Positions 33,746 through 45,059 of a stretch of 64,000 nt of DNA are shown piece by piece. Positions within the stretch are counted from its first letter, which is position 1; every line of letters starts with the position of its first letter. Below the pieces are notes generated by a model that was not told where the DNA came from, did no database searches, and worked only from the letters and a program-made list of their open reading frames with translations. Origin of the DNA: Ryuthela nishihirai (taxonomy: Eukaryota; Arthropoda; Arachnida; Araneae; Heptathelidae); the NCBI GenBank assembly GCA_038380435.1, contig JAWZYU010000128.1, positions 248,001 through 312,000 of the forward strand. Reading direction: 5' to 3'. A program made the translations under genes and the position numbers.

Positions 33746-34259
33746 CCTCATAATATTCAGCGTTTGTACAGTAATTAAGGCTATGCTTATTCGAGATTGC
33801 TCGAAGCAAATTCGAGCGTATGGCTTCATTAAATGCTTATTGAATACGGGAAAACTAGTAAGATGTCTTAGGAAACAAATATTCATTACATTACTATTAT
33901 TTTTATTATTGATTTTAATTCGGAATTTGATGGTTTGGTATACATTATGGCAATTTTTGCTGGTTTGCCGAAGATCACCTTTATACATCAAGCCTGGACA
34001 GCCTTGAACAAAAAGAGGGAACAAAGGAGGAAAAGTAATTATGCATAAACATGATTAATTTCGCAATTTATTTAATTAGTTTAAAATTTAAGTAAAAATA
34101 TTTATATCAATACCATTAAAAATAATTCATTCATTAATATATTATTAAAATGTTAGAAAATGTTACAAAATTAATTTCCAAATTTTTAAAAATAAATATC
34201 TACCAGCTGAAATTTCAGAAATATTTCTATAATCAAAATTTCAATATTTTTGAAAATTA
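33746..34259. other. AT-rich stretch without a gene
   Basis: Overlapping open frames on both strands near 33660-34020 have no domain that I recognise and are probably chance. Confidence 0.4.
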
Positions 34260-34800
34260 GGTCTTGTGTGTCTGTTACCGCAGTGTCCAGGTTTATAGTA
34301 TCGAGGTGACCTTGACGTGACCTCTCGTGCCAATTAGGACGAGTCGCCTAGGCATACAACAAACTATGCAATTACCCACTTTTTTAGGGAGGGGAGAAAG
34401 AATGGGTGGTAAATATGTTTTATAACCTTTGGTAATCTTCCCGTTATCTCAAACCTTCATTTGAGAATTTGCTGATTTTTCTCATTACTCGCGTTCAGAT
34501 GATATTATAAAAATATCTTTTTCACATTTTACTGTTCTTTCGGGTAGAAAAAAATATATGATGAAATGTTTATAGCCTATCACATTCTACGTCACAAGTT
34601 TTCCTTTACATATAACCGTTTACGTTTAGCCTTGGTTTTCGAAAGATATAAGAAAGTCAAGGTTTTGCAATTTTTTGCTCCTTTTTTAGGGGAAAAAATC
34701 ATGGTCGGAGAGGCAAAAGTTCATTTGGCATATAACTCGTTGTGATTGGTTAAAGGCTTGAAATTATACGTAGAACAGTCGTTACAACCCCCACACACGT
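34260..34800. repeat. Degenerate R5-type repeat
   Basis: Scraps shared with 3060-3860 and 52260-53170: TTTTTTAGGGAGGGGAGAAA, TTTTATAACCTTTGG, TTCATTTGAGAATTTG and TTCATTTGGCATATAACTCG. No coding sequence. Confidence 0.5.
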
Positions 34801-34904
34801 GACAAACACAATAAATGCTGTGGGAAACACAAATCGAAATTAAGTAGATATAAACATGAAATTGAACAACAAAGTACCACCTGAGTTATAAAAACAAATA
34901 TTCT

Positions 34905-35110
34905 AAATAAATATCGTTCGTTTAATGTTTCATACATTCTACTGTTCTCAATGTCAATAAGTATATCACGGATGTGTCACAACGATATGTCTGATTTTGA
35001 AGATAATTATATATTACTCGAAATGAACAAATGATAATATCTCATGCATTCTTTGGGTGTCTTCATACTGAATATGCAGTTGTACCATTGCTCTTGGTTC
35101 TTAGAGTAGT
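34905..35110 (+). repeat. R1 repeat, longer copy
   Basis: AAGTATATCACGGATGTGTC, AACGATATGTCTGATTTT and, about 100 bp on, TTGTACCATTGCTCTTGG with TTAGAGTAGTCTCG. Same order as 38311-38525. Confidence 0.75.
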
Positions 35111-35470
35111 CTCGAAAACACGTTTCATTCATTTGGTCACATTAAGTTTCCTTTCAGTAGTTTAGCCGTTAAAAAACGTATTAATCGGAAATTCAAACAG
35201 TATGGTAATACGTCAAATAACACTGCTTTTGTACACTAAAATGAAGTGTAGGTGAAGTAGAATTTCCCGGAATCTGATTTTTCAGCAAAACAAATATATA
35301 TGTTCGAAATGAGTATGGAAACTATTATAAATGTTGCTTAACTGAATATAAATTAGGGAAACTTGGTAGTGAGGATGATACTAGATGGGAGGAATCCAAT
35401 TCTTTTGGATGGAAAAATATGCTCATGGGTTTTGTTCGAGATGTGTTTAATTAATAACTGATTTAGAAGT
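35111..35470. other. Stretch without a gene
   Basis: No supported feature. Confidence 0.4.
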
Positions 35471-35681
35471 ACAGTCGCTCAAAAAAGTATCCGAACGCTA
35501 TGGTTGATTAGAAAATTCAGAAAAAATATCTGGAACGATTTTTTTCAGAAATTAGTGATTTGGTATCCTTCGTGTACAGTTTACAAAGGATGCCAATCAC
35601 TAATTTCGAAAAAAGTCTGCCAGATATTTTATCTGAATTTTGTAATCAACCATAGAGTTCGAATGGTTTTTTGAGCGACTA
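35471..35681. mobile_element. Tc1/mariner-type foldback MITE (about 211 bp)
   Basis: ACAGTCGCTCAAAAAAGTAT at the left and TTTTTTGAGCGACTATA at the right are inverted ends flanked by TA. The arms pair along about 100 bp (CTATGGTTGATTA, AAATTCAG, ATATCTGG, ATTAGTGATT) around a short centre at about 35575. No coding sequence. A half copy is at 1276-1362. Confidence 0.9.
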
Positions 35682-36002
35682 TAACAGGTAAATATTATTT
35701 TATGTTTCATAATCTGTCTGTTATCTGAATTTGTATTCATATCTCTAAATCGGGTAATCGGAGTTTCATCCCACGTAGCAATAGAAAAAGATACGCCCTT
35801 CAATTTCAAACAAATTTTCTTCTGTAGCAAATTAAAACACATGTAATACAAAACCACTATTCTTTATACAATTTTTTATAATCGTTTCAATTCGGTACGG
35901 AGATGATTATAAAAATAGCTACAAAAGAGGAGTACTTACATATATATATAGATCCAGAGTAAATACCCAGATTATCTGTGGAGATAGACTTCAAATATTA
36001 GT

Positions 36003-36310
36003 TAATATATTCTGAAAAAAATTCATCACCAACACGTCGTGTCGAGATGAGATGGTCGATACGCTTGAGCGTTATCGACCATCTCATTAACATCTGAAAT
36101 TCAATAGCAACGATTGGAAAAAGTTGCATTTCCTTGAACATAGATGGCGCTGTGTCAGCCACGTCTCAGTGAAGAATTATAAAGTCTTATTCTGAAAAAT
36201 TTCATTGTCCGAGGCGTAGTACAATGGTAGTGCGCTCTGGCTTGAATCTGAAGAGATGTGGATTCGGTTCCCGCCGTGTCTGTGACGAATTTTTTTCAGA
36301 ATATTTTAAC
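36003..36310. mobile_element. Foldback composite around a tRNA-like SINE (SINE4)
   Basis: AATATTCTGAAAAAAATTC at about 36006 is repeated in reverse at 36288-36306 (GAATTTTTTTCAGAATATT). The inversion extends inward for roughly 20 imperfect bases. Inside are a hairpin with about 19-bp arms (36046-36088, core ATGAGATGGTCGAT) and a SINE4 unit at 36139-36300: TAGATGGCGCTGTGTCAGCC, then A-box-like GGCGTAGTACAATGGTAGTG and B-box-like GGATTCGGTTCCC. A likely tRNA-derived SINE. Confidence 0.65.
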
Positions 36311-36618
36311 ATATATATTGGTTTTATAATTTCTTAAGAAGAAAAGTTGTTTCAAATTGAAGAACTTGTCAATTTCTATGGCTGTGTAGAATGAAATTTC
36401 GATTAACGATTTAAAGTTGAGAATACAGATTCGGATAATGGAAGAAAGTCGTTTATCCAGACTGAAGGAAAAATTGTATGGTTGCTCTAAAAGATAACGA
36501 ATTTTTTCTGTTTCCAATTTTATTCCAGGTAACATTGCAAACACAAACTAAAAGATGATTTCAAAAAATAGCAATATTGTATTGATACTTACAAAACACA
36601 CAAAAAGGTCACTGATTA

Positions 36619-36780
36619 TAATAGATGGCGCAAGGTCAGCCACATTCAGCAAAAGGTATGAAGGACACATTCCAGAAGCAAATTATGGTCCGATGGTTAG
36701 TTTAAAAGGTAAAACACTCTGGCATGTATCTGGATAGTTGCTGGTTCATTGTCGGGATTATTTTTTTCCAAATAATTATT
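36619..36780 (+). repeat. SINE4, second copy
   Basis: ATAGATGGCGCAAGGTCAGC, then about 68 bp later TCCGATGGTTAGTTTAAAAG and TGCTGGTTCATTGTCGGGAT, in the same order and spacing as 36139-36300. The boxes are more decayed. Confidence 0.6.
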
Positions 36781-36984
36781 TATTGAATTATGCATTGACA
36801 GGTAATCTGTGTATTTATTACGTATTGATTTATCATTATCTCACATATCTCCTAAAATGAAAATGTTTAACTTTTCCATCCTTTTGCGGTTAAGGAGAAT
36901 ATTTAAATAAACCCTTTGATCATCACACTCCACCAACTAAATTTTAAATCTACCTCATGGTAGATTTATTTAGAGGGTAGGCGT

Positions 36985-37390
36985 GTGACGTTAGAATTCA
37001 AAATGGCGACAAACGACAAAATCGCGGGACTTTAGAGTTATTTACTTCACGAGGGGTTTGGGTGGGAGGGGTCTTTGAGGGGGAGTCAGAATTCAAAATG
37101 GCGGACGAACGGCAAAATCTAGGGACTTTGTGGTGTGGAGATGATGACGTCAGAATCCAAAATGGTGGCCGAACGGCAAAATCGAGGGACTTTGTGGTGT
37201 GGAGGTGATGACGTCAGAATCCAAAATGGCGGACGAACGGTCAAATCGAGGGACTTTGGTGTGAATGTGATGACGTCAGAATCCAAAATGACGGACGAAC
37301 GGCAAAATCGATGGACTTTGTGGTGTGAATGTGATGATGTCAGAATTCAAAATGGCGGACGAACGGCAAAATCGGAGGACTTTTCATGCC
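36985..37390. repeat. 64-bp minisatellite with TGACGTCA and AAAATGGCGG motifs
   Basis: Five units begin at GTCAGAAT (37085, 37149, 37213, 37275, 37339; spacings 64, 64, 62, 64), with a degenerate unit at 36990. Each unit carries a GTCAGAATYC stretch, AAAATGGCGGACGAACGG or a close variant, and GGACTTTG. Three have a full TGACGTCA. The period is not a multiple of three, so the open frame across it (37135-37434) shifts from unit to unit and is not a protein repeat. Confidence 0.93.
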
Positions 37391-37419
37391 CTTGGGCAGT
37401 CAAGGAAGGGGCTCCACTA

Positions 37420-37650
37420 GCGATGAGTCGTTAATTGTGGACCAGTGTGCAAGAGAGCAATACCTTTTGTGCATTAAAAACATGCCACAATGGCTATGAA
37501 TTGAGGCTATCATCTTCCTCTTTACAGCTGTCAAATGATCACCTTCCGCAAACTTTCCCTGAGCCTTTGTGACCCTTGTGATCTTCATATTTTGTTCATT
37601 GTGTGAAAAAAGTTCCTCCCAGAGATAAACAAGTCCAACCGAACTGATTA
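37420..37650 (+). repeat. SINE1, old 5'-truncated copy
   Basis: GAGAGCAATACCTTTTGTGC, CCACAATGGC, ACTTTCCCTGAGCCTTTG, GTTCATTGTGTGAAAAAAGT and CAGAGATAAACAAGTCCAAC follow SINE1 order with many substitutions. It directly follows the minisatellite. Confidence 0.75.
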
Positions 37651-38310
37651 GTGAAATCAGTCGTCTATTTTAAAAAGGAATCATTCAGTATGACATCATA
37701 TATTTTTCAAATTAATAAAATGGTAAAATTAAATTGCTAATTATTTCTGTTTTTCCTTTCTAAAAGTCGAATAAATGTTGTTTTTTTGTCATAATCCTTT
37801 TTTCTAACTAATGGATTTCAAATATCTTTCTTCAACACTAATTTTACTAAAAACTACCGTTTCTCAAACTTTCCTATTTTATATTTCAACATATAAAAAT
37901 GTTCAGTAAACTCCACTTAATCTTTCAGGTTTTTCTTTTTGTCAAATGTGTCATGTTTTGCCACTATGCGACTCCATAGTCTCATATTCATCGTGAACTC
38001 CCAAATAATGATTGTGTTTTGAAATCTCAGTTATGTCCTTCAAGTTCAAAGATCAAATTTTCAAAAGAAACATATTTATTTATTTGTGCTATCATCCACA
38101 TAAATTTTTTTATGAGTTAAACGAAGTTTACAAGCAAAACTGAATCAAAGTTTGAATGATATTACTTAGAATAATGAAAACAATGACAAAAATCCTAGTA
38201 TGTAAAAAATAATTATACATTTCATTTGTTGCAGAATTATCCTGTCTAATTATCTCCAATAACACTATCTTTGTAAGGGGGGGGGAACTCACATTAACCA
38301 CCACTCAAAT
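37651..38310. other. AT-rich stretch without a gene
   Basis: Only a 9-G run at 38277-38285 stands out. Confidence 0.45.
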
Positions 38311-38525
38311 TATAGAAAACGTTTTTGAAATTAATATCTTTCGTTCAATCACCAAGTATGCTCTAGTAGGTGTGATGGCTGTATATCACGGTATATCTCA
38401 GCGATATGTCCAAGTTTTAGAAAAAATTCCGAAAATGCATCAGTAATCTCAGGTATTCACTGAATATCTCCATGAAAGTGTTGTGTTTGTATAATCACCA
38501 TTGCTTCTTAGAGTATTCTGCAAAT
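38311..38525 (+). repeat. R1 repeat, longer copy
   Basis: TTAATATCTTTCGTTCAATC, then CTGTATATCACGGTATATCT, CAGCGATATGTCCAAGTTTT, and later ATAATCACCATTGCTTCTTA with GAGTATTCTGC. R1 has six copies in this window (31340, 34905, 38311, 43255, 51945, 58975). It has no open frame and I do not recognise it as a known family. Confidence 0.8.
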
Positions 38526-39077
38526 CACATTTAATTTTTTCGGTCACGTTAAGATGTTTTGACTAATTTATCTTTTAAAAGACCAGTTAATAGGAAATTA
38601 AATTTTAAAGAGAATTTTTGTTCCTATACATCGAAAATCGTTCAGGAGAAGTGTTGAAATTTACGATTACTGTTCTTTATTTCCTGTGAGCAGGGAATTA
38701 GGAAATTTCATTGCTTTTGCACTAACACACTTTTTAAAGGCAATAATTAGTATTAGTGATTTGATTATTTGGAATAGCGTTTACTTCGTAATTGTTCATG
38801 GAATAAATGTTCTGTATTACTATTATAAAGTGCATTTGTAGCTAATTTGTTTTAATAATGATTCATTTAATCGTATAATGTGCATGTTTTTAGGGACAGC
38901 TCAAATTATCTTGTTTTCGCAGCCTTTTACTGCTGCTCATCCGTTTTTGAATGCAAATATCTGTAAACAAACTATAGCAACTCTCTATCGAATTATTTAA
39001 AACTACTAAAAAATAACTGTACGCAAATTATAACAATTGTCCAACTAGTTATTTATAACAGCGACAAAAAGAAATCG
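38526..39077. other. AT-rich stretch without a gene
   Basis: No supported feature. Confidence 0.45.
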
Positions 39078-39235
39078 CAATAAATTATTGCTCACTCAGA
39101 TGCTTACTACAGAGGTCTGAGAGCATCCGCTCACTTTAATATATTTTAAAGAAAAAAATTGCGAAAAAGTGGAGACGTCAACAAACAAACAAAAAAAATT
39201 ATTCGAGTCTCGAACCCAGGTGACATTTAAATGTA
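39078..39235 (-). repeat. SINE2, diverged copy
   Basis: ATGCTTACTACAGAGGTCTG and the reversed B box CGAGTCTCGAACCCAGGTG keep the SINE2 order; the middle is AT-expanded. Confidence 0.65.
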
Positions 39236-40139
39236 GCTAAGCAATATAATCAATGAATGATCGTTACGTCACGAGATATATCCATAGGCAAAACTAAAGC
39301 ATTTGCCTATTTATAGGTTAATAGGAGGAGAGCTCAAATTCAGAAATGGACTCTGGATATGCAAGTATTAATTAAAAGTATACTTCATATAATGCTGTAC
39401 CTTTCTTTTCTTTCGTATACTAATGTCTGCTACCTTATATTTGTAACAAGGTACTTATATATAACGTTTAAAAAAAGTATACGTCATGAGAATAATGAGT
39501 AATAGAACGTTTTCACCAAATGAATAATTTTGGAAGAATAGTTCAATTCCCTCACGAGCAGAAGCTCTTCTAGACCTGTTGTTCTTTGAAATATTTTTTC
39601 CAGTTTTATATTAAAAAAATGCAATAATTGCTTTAAAATACTATTTTGATATTTTTGATTGTAGTTATATCAAATATGCAAAAAAACAGGGAATTAACAA
39701 ATCTATATAAAATAATAGTAAAATTAGAAATGAATATATTTTTAAACATATAATAAAATATATTCAACACGTTAATAAAATACCAAATATTCGGTAAACA
39801 ATAATAGAAAAATCCTATTTTTAAATAAAGTTTCAAGTTCAAGACACATTATCGAATTATGATATTAATTTCAGTATTAACTCTCGTATTGGACCCTTTT
39901 TATATTTAACAATAATGATAATCATTTTATTTAATATATCTATACTTACTTTAAAAGTGATAAGTCCGGCAATTTTTCAGAGTTGCCAATCAAATTAATA
40001 AGTATCCTAAATATGAAGTCATTGATCATTTTTACCGGATATTTCTTATTTAGGTTAAAGGGTTTGTTTTTCCATCAGTTTATCTTTCTCTTTGATAAGA
40101 ACTTCTGCTAAATGGCAAGAATTAGGAATATCAATTTCA
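39236..40139. other. AT-rich stretch without a gene
   Basis: No supported feature; open frames here are poor in complexity. Confidence 0.45.
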
Positions 40140-41480
40140 GATTGCAGCTTCTTCTTGAAACATCTTAAACGTTGGATTCACAACGACTGGCTTACTTAAA
40201 GCTACACCTTTACCACTTATTTATGCTGAGACGGGAACATTTCCACACTCTTCACTGGTTCTTCTTATATCTGATAGGACCGCAATAAAGGAAATGATAT
40301 CACTGTTACCATAGGATCTACGAACAATCTTTCGTCAGCCATATTTTTACAGGTTCATCGCTGGAACCGGTAGGGAAATCCCTTCCCACTATTAACATAG
40401 ACTCGATTGGAATCATTAATATTTAGTCACTCTCTTTCAATAAGACAACCGACTGAAATTCCGTCATGGATCTGTCCACCATACAAAATTCTTACTCTCT
40501 CAGTTTTCAGCAGCTATCTTCACAGTCTACTGCCATTATCATATCCCATTTTGACTCTGAATTAAAACAAAAATGGCAAGAAGCTGTCTGAATCCGAACT
40601 GACGCTTCAGTATCTAAACAACAAACTGGAATCGGCAACGCCTCTCCTTCACGCACAATCTTCATATGTGAAAAATTATCAAGAGAAACATCGATATTCT
40701 CAGATGAAGCTACAGCACTGATCAGGACCGTCACTTCTATTATTCAAGAAAATAATCATTTTCTCCTATTTTCCGATTCCAAATCGGTACCCTTAGCACT
40801 TCATATCGACAAAATCACAGGCTATTTTTGATCTCCATCATTCTCTTCAACAAGCAACGCTTTGGGCTTCATCAATCACTTTGCTTTGGATTCCGGAACC
40901 TTGAGATCAATGAGTCAGCCGACTCCCTGGAAAAAAGAGCAAGAACTATTCCATATTTGCACTCTGAATCGACGTTGTATGCAGAGGACATCATCACTCT
41001 ATGTCGCAAATAATTACAAAACGATCTGAGGATGAAATGGGAAATCTCTTCTCTGCCAAATATGTTTCCACATCTAAATCGATTCCCTGTTAAAGCAACC
41101 AATGTATACACTTCAAAAAGTATGGAAACCTTAAGAACTCGCCTACGTCTCGATGTGGCACCATTCCAAACATTCCTCCACAGATGCCATCTAGCCAATA
41201 ACACTGATTGTCCCGACTGTGGACAAAATGAAACTACAGATTACTTCATTCTTCTTTTCCCAAGCCTGGATAACATAAAAACTTCAATGATCACATCCTT
41301 CAAACTCAATGGACTAAAAATATATGCCCCTTATACATGCCGGGACATTTTCTCCCTACCTGAAAATATCTACATTCCCCAAGCTAGAAAATTTCATCAC
41401 ACTTTCAGTTTGGTTTTGCTAAAAACTCTGAATTGCAACGTGAAATCCATTCATCTTCTGTCTTTATGATACTTATAATA
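40140..41480 (+). pseudogene. I/Jockey-type LINE, C-terminal part with RNase H-like region
   Basis: In these LINEs, RNase H removes the RNA after reverse transcription. Readable pieces: IRTDASVSKQQTGIG (the TDGS-type start of RNase H) near 40590, CEKLSREKHRYSQMKL, then an open frame at 41032-41469 with TRLRLDVAPFQTFLHRCHLA and DCPDCGQNETTDYFILLFPS, the C-terminal CxxC zinc-like motif common after RNase H in I and Jockey elements. Upstream (40140-40500) the connection region is only traceable in scraps. Stops and frameshifts make it inactive. It has no poly-A or microsatellite that I can see beyond 41480. Confidence 0.75.
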
Positions 41481-41654
41481 ATCCTTAGCCATTTCTGCCA
41501 GCCTCTTAGGTACTCTACAGATTGAGAAATAAATCCGCAGAGCTAAACATCTCATGAATAAAACCAAGACAAGATAATCGAAGCCTCACGGCTCTACCAT
41601 TACAAGAGACAGGTATACAGTTTAAGAGTATTACAATAGTATAAAATTAATAAA

Positions 41655-41812
41655 AAATAAATAAATATCCCCTCAAGCAGCTACTTACCACAGAGGTCTG
41701 GACAGGAGCCTGTCAGTTTATATGCCATAGTAAAGGGTCTGTGAGGATGGCAGGACCTCAGCAGAAAAACAACACAAACGTGCTAACCACTCGGCCACGG
41801 GACGGCATTATT
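41655..41812 (-). repeat. SINE2 copy with A box
   Basis: The minus strand starts GCCGTCCCGTGGCCGAGTGG, a good tRNA-type A-box region, and lacks most of the B-box segment. The body and the TATTTATTTATT tail (about 41658-41668) are clear. Confidence 0.85.
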
Positions 41813-42019
41813 TTATTATTTTTATTGCATTATTTCAACTTACTCATTCCATTCTTATTGTCCAACAACTACGGCCACAATGCTCCCATTAAATTTATTA
41901 AATATTTGATAAGGTTTAGAAAATGTATATTCGTTTATTTTTACTTATTATTTTTCATAAATAAATAATTTTTTGAGGTGACATGAACTGACCTTTCAAT
42001 TACCTATCCTGTCCTATTC

Positions 42020-42095
42020 ATTTTTTTTGGCCCGCGAAATATTGGCGAAAGAAAAAATGGCCCGCGGTCTTAGAGAAGTTGGACAGCACTGCCCT
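42020..42095. mobile_element. hAT-type end fragment
   Basis: TTTTTGGCCCGCGAAATATT, GGCCCGCGGTCTTAGAG and GTTGGACAGCACTG resemble the right end of the element at 18511-19013. No second end is seen. Confidence 0.6.
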
Positions 42096-42362
42096 AAATT
42101 ACAGAGAAAATGGTAAAATGGATATCTCTCATGATGTATGCATTAGAATCATACTATTGCCAGAACCAATAACATTATAAGTTGCATTATCCGTGGCACA
42201 TAGATTACATTTATCCCTCTTTTTCACCATTCGTTTTATGACACTTCACACACTTTTTCTCTTTCCTTTCATTTCTTGGTTCATTTTACTGAAAATTACT
42301 TCGAATATTCCTAAATGGAACTTTAATTCGTACTTACTAGAGTGCTGAGTGTTTTAGTTTAT

Positions 42363-42475
42363 TAATCATCACCATCAACAACAACACGATCATCATCAAG
42401 CAGCCATGGCCAACGGAGGTCCAACCACACTGTTCATTTTAGTTCTCCAAATCACTACTGCATAAGTCACGTAAA
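42363..42475 (-). pseudogene. LINE-A 3' end fragment
   Basis: Same as 30463-30575: ends in a GATGATGAT-type microsatellite after CCGTTGGCCATGGCTGCTTG on the minus strand. Confidence 0.7.
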
Positions 42476-42590
42476 TCATGCTTGGATTTATCCCTCTAAA
42501 TACTTTATTTACAAGAATTTAAGTTGCATTTTTAATTAACACCAGCGAAATATCAAATTGGAGCATAATACGAAAGCGTAACTTTGAAAG

Positions 42591-42785
42591 ATGGACGAAG
42601 TTATTAAACTCCACAGTGAGCCACTCACTAACGATGAACTTCAGGATTTAGAATTCAACGCTGCTTTTGAAGAACGACAAGAATTTGAACCAGAAATAGT
42701 GTTGACATCTAAATTTTTAGATGAAGCCCTTTCACTGAACAGAAAACGCATGTATTTGTTGAAGGATCATGTTATTGATATTTAG
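42591..42785 (+). CDS. 64-codon ORF, Tigger/pogo-like C-terminal remnant
   Basis: MDEVIKLHSEPLTNDELQDL, EERQEFEPEIVLTSKFLDEA and LSLNRKRMYLLKDHVIDI end at a TAG. The acidic stretch followed by 'LTSKxLxEALSL' resembles the tail of Tigger/jerky-type DDE transposases, where a helix after an acidic linker precedes the last conserved segment. The reading continues past the stop as DAIRRCCDQLME, which would fit that last segment, so this is probably a broken transposase end. It may instead be a small conserved frame: the copy at 30701-30935 differs by one base, far less than the neighbouring DNA. The ATG at 42591 is the only Met start. No signal peptide or membrane segment. Function unknown. Confidence 0.4.
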   Translation: MDEVIKLHSEPLTNDELQDLEFNAAFEERQEFEPEIVLTSKFLDEALSLNRKRMYLLKDHVIDI

Positions 42786-43254
42786 TGATTGGATGCCATA
42801 AGACGATGTTGTGACCAGTTAATGGAATAATACAAATAAATATTAGGCACAAAACAGAGCCCAGCAATGCAAACCAGAGAGTTTCGTTCCTTATTAAGAA
42901 ATAAACTGTATAACTAATTAATCGATCACATATATGTACATATTTATATACACAATTACGCATTTACGTAATCTTTCAATAAATATTGTAAATTATAATT
43001 ATTTTTGTTGAAATAAAACATCCATTACAAAACCAAGAAAAGGAAGAAAGATCAATAAGAAAGTCAAAAATAGAGAAAAATAAAAAAAATCCCCAAACGC
43101 AGAACTTCTTTTACGCAGAAATTCGTTTAACAATGGTTTTCTCGGAACTCATCTCCCGCCTTAAATGAGGGTTACCTGTATTACTAATCCGTTTCTGAAA
43201 TATCCAGTAATTGAAATTTTCAGAGTTAAACTACCACCAAATATATATAGTAAT

Positions 43255-43375
43255 TTAATAGAATTGTTTGCCTTTCGTTCAATCACATAACGAACAGTGC
43301 TGGAATTAGGAGACTGTATATCACGGATTTATCTTACTGATACGTCCAAGGTCTAAGAAAAACAGATTTTCATCA
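43255..43375 (+). repeat. R1 repeat, partial copy
   Basis: TTGCCTTTCGTTCAATCAC, GTATATCACGGATTTATCTT and GATACGTCCAAGGTC. Confidence 0.75.
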
Positions 43376-43599
43376 ATGTTATTTTCGCGCTTTTAGTACC
43401 GAATGTTGGATTATCATCACTGCAGCTACTGATACTATCCTCCCTATGTGATTCTGTTACCAGGTTCGGATCACAAATTAGCCTGCATTGCAAATTCTCT
43501 CCACTAACGCTTCTGGTCAGTAAATGTTCTGCACAAACTGGAAGGATAGCTGTGTAGCAATCCCCAGTGATGACGCGTAGAACCATCCGGGTCTGGCAC

Positions 43600-44395
43600 A
43601 TAATGTCCAACCTTTGGTGCATGCCGTTAGTACCTTTCAAAAGAGATATTCTTTTTTCGAAGGGAACAGAAGTGGAGGCCTGTCAGACCAGTGTGCCCTA
43701 CTGATCTGGTTATCTACGACAAATTTTTTCTTTCTTTCTACCCTGTTGAGGAGTGTTCAACTTCGCAGGGTCGTGGTGATGACCATTTATGCCTACGAGA
43801 CTAGACTGGATTACAGCTTTGAGCTTGATTATGGATTCTGGACTTGCTGCAGTGGTGGACATCTGTTGAGGGAGAATTTGCCGTTGTGTTTTCTGTTTGC
43901 TTGTGGGTTGTTAGACCTAAGTGAACAGAGGCACGGAATACCTTATATCAGCCGGTGGATAATCCTGATCATAGAACATCGCAGCTACCTGAACCGTCAC
44001 TTAGTTAGTTGGGTATCGCTAATCCTAAAGTGGAGTAATGTGTCTCAGGCAAGTCTTATGGCTTTTGAAAAGGTCCACTTAAAAACGGTGGTACTTGAAA
44101 TTCCTACCAGCATGGATCACTTCAGCCTGTGTCGGTGGAGGAACAGGTCTTTCCGCCATGCCTGGGATCAGGGGGCTGTTTGATATTGTTGGCCCTATGT
44201 TTCTCAATAAACCTGATTTGTTCAAAAACCCATACTAGTCATTTTCTCTCTGCAGATGCATGTAACGTGAGGACGATACATTGAGATTATTATCTTGATG
44301 TCCTCACCCAGGAATTCTAGGCTTTGCAAGAGACCAGATTGGACAGGTTAAGGTGAGATAATTAAAAAATAAACTTTAATTTTTTCTTTTCAGTG
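43600..44395 (+). pseudogene. LINE-B 5' region, second copy in direct repeat
   Basis: It matches 31690-32510. The endonuclease start is more decayed here (ACGTGAGGACGATACATTGA; then a gap). A 189-codon frame at 43614-44183 lies over the leader and is not conserved in the other copies, so it is not taken as a gene. Confidence 0.75.
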
Positions 44396-44832
44396 AACGA
44401 TCTCGTGTTCTAATATAGCCACAGATTTAAAAAAAAATGTTTTCCGATTATATTCGAGAAGTATTACACGTTGAATGTATCGGAAGAGGTCTCGACACGT
44501 TACTTTTTTTTATGGGTTGGAAACTGATTGAATACTGGATAAAATGGCTTAATACCTAATATTTCCGAAATGTTCGTCTTTTTTTCGCCAACGTAGCCTT
44601 ATACCACCGGGAGTCGTTCGGTTAATTCAATCACGCAAGGTATCGAACCCGCTACATAGCCGAACAACCGGGTCGAACCCGCTAAAAGTTGCAGTTTTAT
44701 AACTCATGTTCTAATCGAGCAACAGATTTAAAACTAATGTTTTCCGATTTCATTCGGGGAAAATGACGCGTTGAATATATCGGAAGAGGTCTCGATCAGT
44801 TATTTTTGGTTTTATGGCTTCGAAACCGATTT
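44396..44832. repeat. Tandem unit R6 in second block
   Basis: Two copies about 302 bp apart, beginning TGTTCTAATATAGCCACAGA and TGTTCTAATCGAGCAACAGA. Confidence 0.8.
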
Positions 44833-45059
44833 CATACTAGATTAAATGAGTTCATTAATTTAGTTTATTCAATAGTAATAAACGGAAGGTAAATAATATT
44901 TACAATGACTCCATTTGGTATAAATAAAAAATATATTGCATTACACACATAATATGAATTGAATGATTATGTTCATGACATATAAGGAGAAAATAGATTG
45001 CAGAAAATTGAATCCTTTGACAATCTTGAGATAAAAGAGATGAAACATTTAAAACTTAA

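Larger units (their letters stand above)
42118..44832 (+). repeat. 2.7-kb direct duplication, copy 2
   Basis: Partner of 30220-32910, 11.9 kb away, with the same internal order. Differences include an extra tRNA-B-box-like GGGTCGAACCCGC stretch near 44670. Confidence 0.9.

Noticed and set aside
33659..34024. Overlapping 107- and 121-codon frames on opposite strands
   Set aside because: No domain recognised, no conserved copy beyond about 75 bp, AT-rich context.
36985..37390. CRISPR-like array
   Set aside because: Units are whole tandem repeats with no unique spacers, and the genome is eukaryotic.
37135..37434. 99-codon open frame
   Set aside because: It lies over a 64-bp minisatellite whose unit is not a multiple of three, so each unit is read in another frame.
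43614..44183. 189-codon open frame over the LINE-B leader
   Set aside because: Not conserved as one frame in the copies at 31690, 33388 or 49995, and has no domain.
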